Assembly: GCF_900111155.1 (NCBI RefSeq)
Contig: NZ_FOGG01000041.1
Coordinates: forward strand, 1-43,322
Direction of reading: 5' to 3'
DNA from: Pedobacter rhizosphaerae
Lineage (GTDB): Bacteria > Bacteroidota > Bacteroidia > Sphingobacteriales > Sphingobacteriaceae
Length of the DNA stretch: 43,322 bases
The position numbers were made by a program, and so were the translations under genes. Below, in pieces: positions 42,548-43,322 of this stretch. Within the stretch, counting starts at the first letter, position 1; every line of letters begins with the position of its first letter. The notes beneath the pieces were generated by a model. The model searched no databases, was not told the DNA's origin, and saw only the letters and a list, made by a program, of their open reading frames with translations.

Positions 42548-42599
42548 AGGAATTTTGAGTTTGGAACGCAGTGCGTCCGAATTTGAAACTCCTTTTTTG
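42548..42599 (+). terminator. Terminator after ribBA
   Basis: A long imperfect stem (arms beginning AGGAATTTTGAGTTTGG and ending GAATTTGAAACTCC) closes over CGCAGTGCG and is followed by a run of six T. It lies 80 bases past the ribBA stop codon. Confidence 0.7.
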
Positions 42600-42665
42600 T
42601 TGCGATCACGAAAGTGTCGAGTTGGTTAGGGGTTAGGTGGTTAGCCAGACCACGAATCTATTGTT

Positions 42666-42783
42666 AAAGGCCCTGAAACAAGTTCAGGGTGACGGATCAA
42701 TAGGATATGCGAGAAGACTCCTAACTCCAAGCTCTCAACTCCAAACTATTATGCGCCCAAGACTCCAGACTAACGACTCCAGA
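42666..42783. repeat. CCTGAAACAAGTTCAGG repeat, copy 1
   Basis: The unit opens AAGGCCCTGAAACAAGTTCA, then GGGTGACGGATC, GATATGCGAGA and a chain of ACTCC phrases (CTCCTAACTCCAAGCTCTCA). It recurs at 43101-43180 and 43223-43322. The CCTGAA/TTCAGG arms form a small hairpin. Confidence 0.8.
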
Positions 42784-42951
42784 ATCAGTGTTGTCCGGTA
42801 AAATTCTGAATTAGTTAAAAAAGTTCATCCTAGAATTTTCAAGGCATATTTTTCCCGTTAGATAAAAGTAAGCCCCCCTGCTCTATGTTTTAAACAATGT
42901 CATTTGGTATTGTGGTCTGTATTCTTTGTATCCAAACAGAGCTTTTTCAAT

Positions 42952-43091
42952 CCTGTCCGTCGAGTTCCGCAGGAGTTCTACGGATTGTTTAATGGAGGAG
43001 AGTCTTTGACTCGGTTTAAGTAATGTTGAGTTATGAAACTCAACGGTATGTTGTAATCCGTAGAGACGCTGCGCTTAACTCTACGGACAGG
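42952..43091. repeat. 140-bp imperfect fold-back repeat, copy 2
   Basis: Same length and sequence class as 75-214. Here both outer ends are intact (CCTGTCCGTCGAGTT and AACTCTACGGACAGG), and internal dyads include GTTGAG/CTCAAC. The surrounding 42600-43322 region contains only repeats and no gene I can support. Confidence 0.85.
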
Positions 43092-43100
43092 GCAGGTAAT

Positions 43101-43180
43101 GGTCCTGAAACAAGTTCAGGGTGACGGATCTATAGGATATGCGAGAGGACTCCAGACTAACGACTCCAGACTGAGGACTA
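43101..43180. repeat. CCTGAAACAAGTTCAGG repeat, copy 2
   Basis: It starts GGTCCTGAAACAAGTTCAGG, continues GTGACGGATCTATAGGATAT as in copy 1, and ends in GACTCCAGACTGAGGACTA, which resembles the phrases at 25650-25720. Confidence 0.75.
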
Positions 43181-43222
43181 AATCAACAGCCTTCTGAGTA
43201 TAAATTTCGAATGGTTTGATGT

Positions 43223-43322
43223 AAAGGCCCTGAAACAAGTTCAGGGTGACGTTGGAATAGGTTAGGCGAGAGGACTCCTAACTCCAAGCTCTCAACTCCA
43301 AACTATTATGCGCCCAAGACTC
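43223..43322. repeat. CCTGAAACAAGTTCAGG repeat, copy 3 (cut by window end)
   Basis: It starts AAAGGCCCTGAAACAAGTTC and carries the longer ACTCC tail of copy 1 (CAACTCCAAACTATTATGCG), running off the window. Confidence 0.75.

Overview
The window looks like chromosomal DNA of a Sphingobacteriaceae-type Bacteroidota, most like Pedobacter. This is inferred from the protein families and start regions, not from a database search. The supporting signs are a GIN/DUF2807 protein, a START-like protein beside an LptF/LptG permease, HisKA_2 kinases with periplasmic-type TPR domains, LytTR regulators, TAnnTTTG -7 promoter elements, weak Shine-Dalgarno sequences, and intergenic spaces packed with short fold-back repeats.

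Layout. 1-7.3 kb: a 140-bp fold-back repeat, a broken outer-membrane beta-barrel gene, a secreted GIN-domain protein, an alpha/beta hydrolase, an orphan PAS histidine kinase and an oxalate-decarboxylase-type bicupin. Two copies of a MITE with 17-bp terminal inverted repeats and about 10-bp target duplications sit in this part. 7.3-16.4 kb: a DUF1275 membrane protein, then a minus-strand regulatory block of a TPR histidine kinase and three sigma-54 activators (two with receiver domains, one with a GAF domain). 16.9-25.5 kb: a tight eight-gene operon with a YcaC-like hydrolase, an alginate-export-type porin, a secreted peptidase-M17 N-terminal domain, a YtcJ-like amidohydrolase, DoxX, Dps, a second DUF1275 protein and a second TPR histidine kinase. 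25.8-28.3 kb: a small operon of an MhqO/MhqE-like VOC protein, a GNAT-type protein, an MhqD-like hydrolase and a TMEM175-type membrane protein. 28.6-33.4 kb: a fourth sigma-54 activator, a LytTR regulator and a hybrid histidine kinase. 33.5-38.5 kb: repeats around a D-lactate dehydrogenase gene, an AT-rich patch of small or broken genes, and a DUF5694-type secreted protein. 38.6-42.5 kb: tRNA-Met, a START-like protein, an LptF/LptG permease and ribBA. The right edge repeats the left-edge 140-bp element.

Main observation. Four transcription starts share one architecture: the eight-gene operon, the activator/TPR-kinase pair, the fourth activator gene, and the LytTR/hybrid-kinase pair. Each has a GG-N10-G(A/G) element of the sigma-54 -24/-12 type. 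Each also has a common upstream motif with core CGAWATA, whose start lies 75-77 bases before the -24 GG. All four sigma-54 activators here end in nearly the same DNA-recognition helix. This reads as a local sigma-54 regulon in which the activator and kinase genes are themselves targets, wired to a stress-type operon (Dps, DoxX, YcaC, porin). The promoter calls come from manual alignment and have not been tested.
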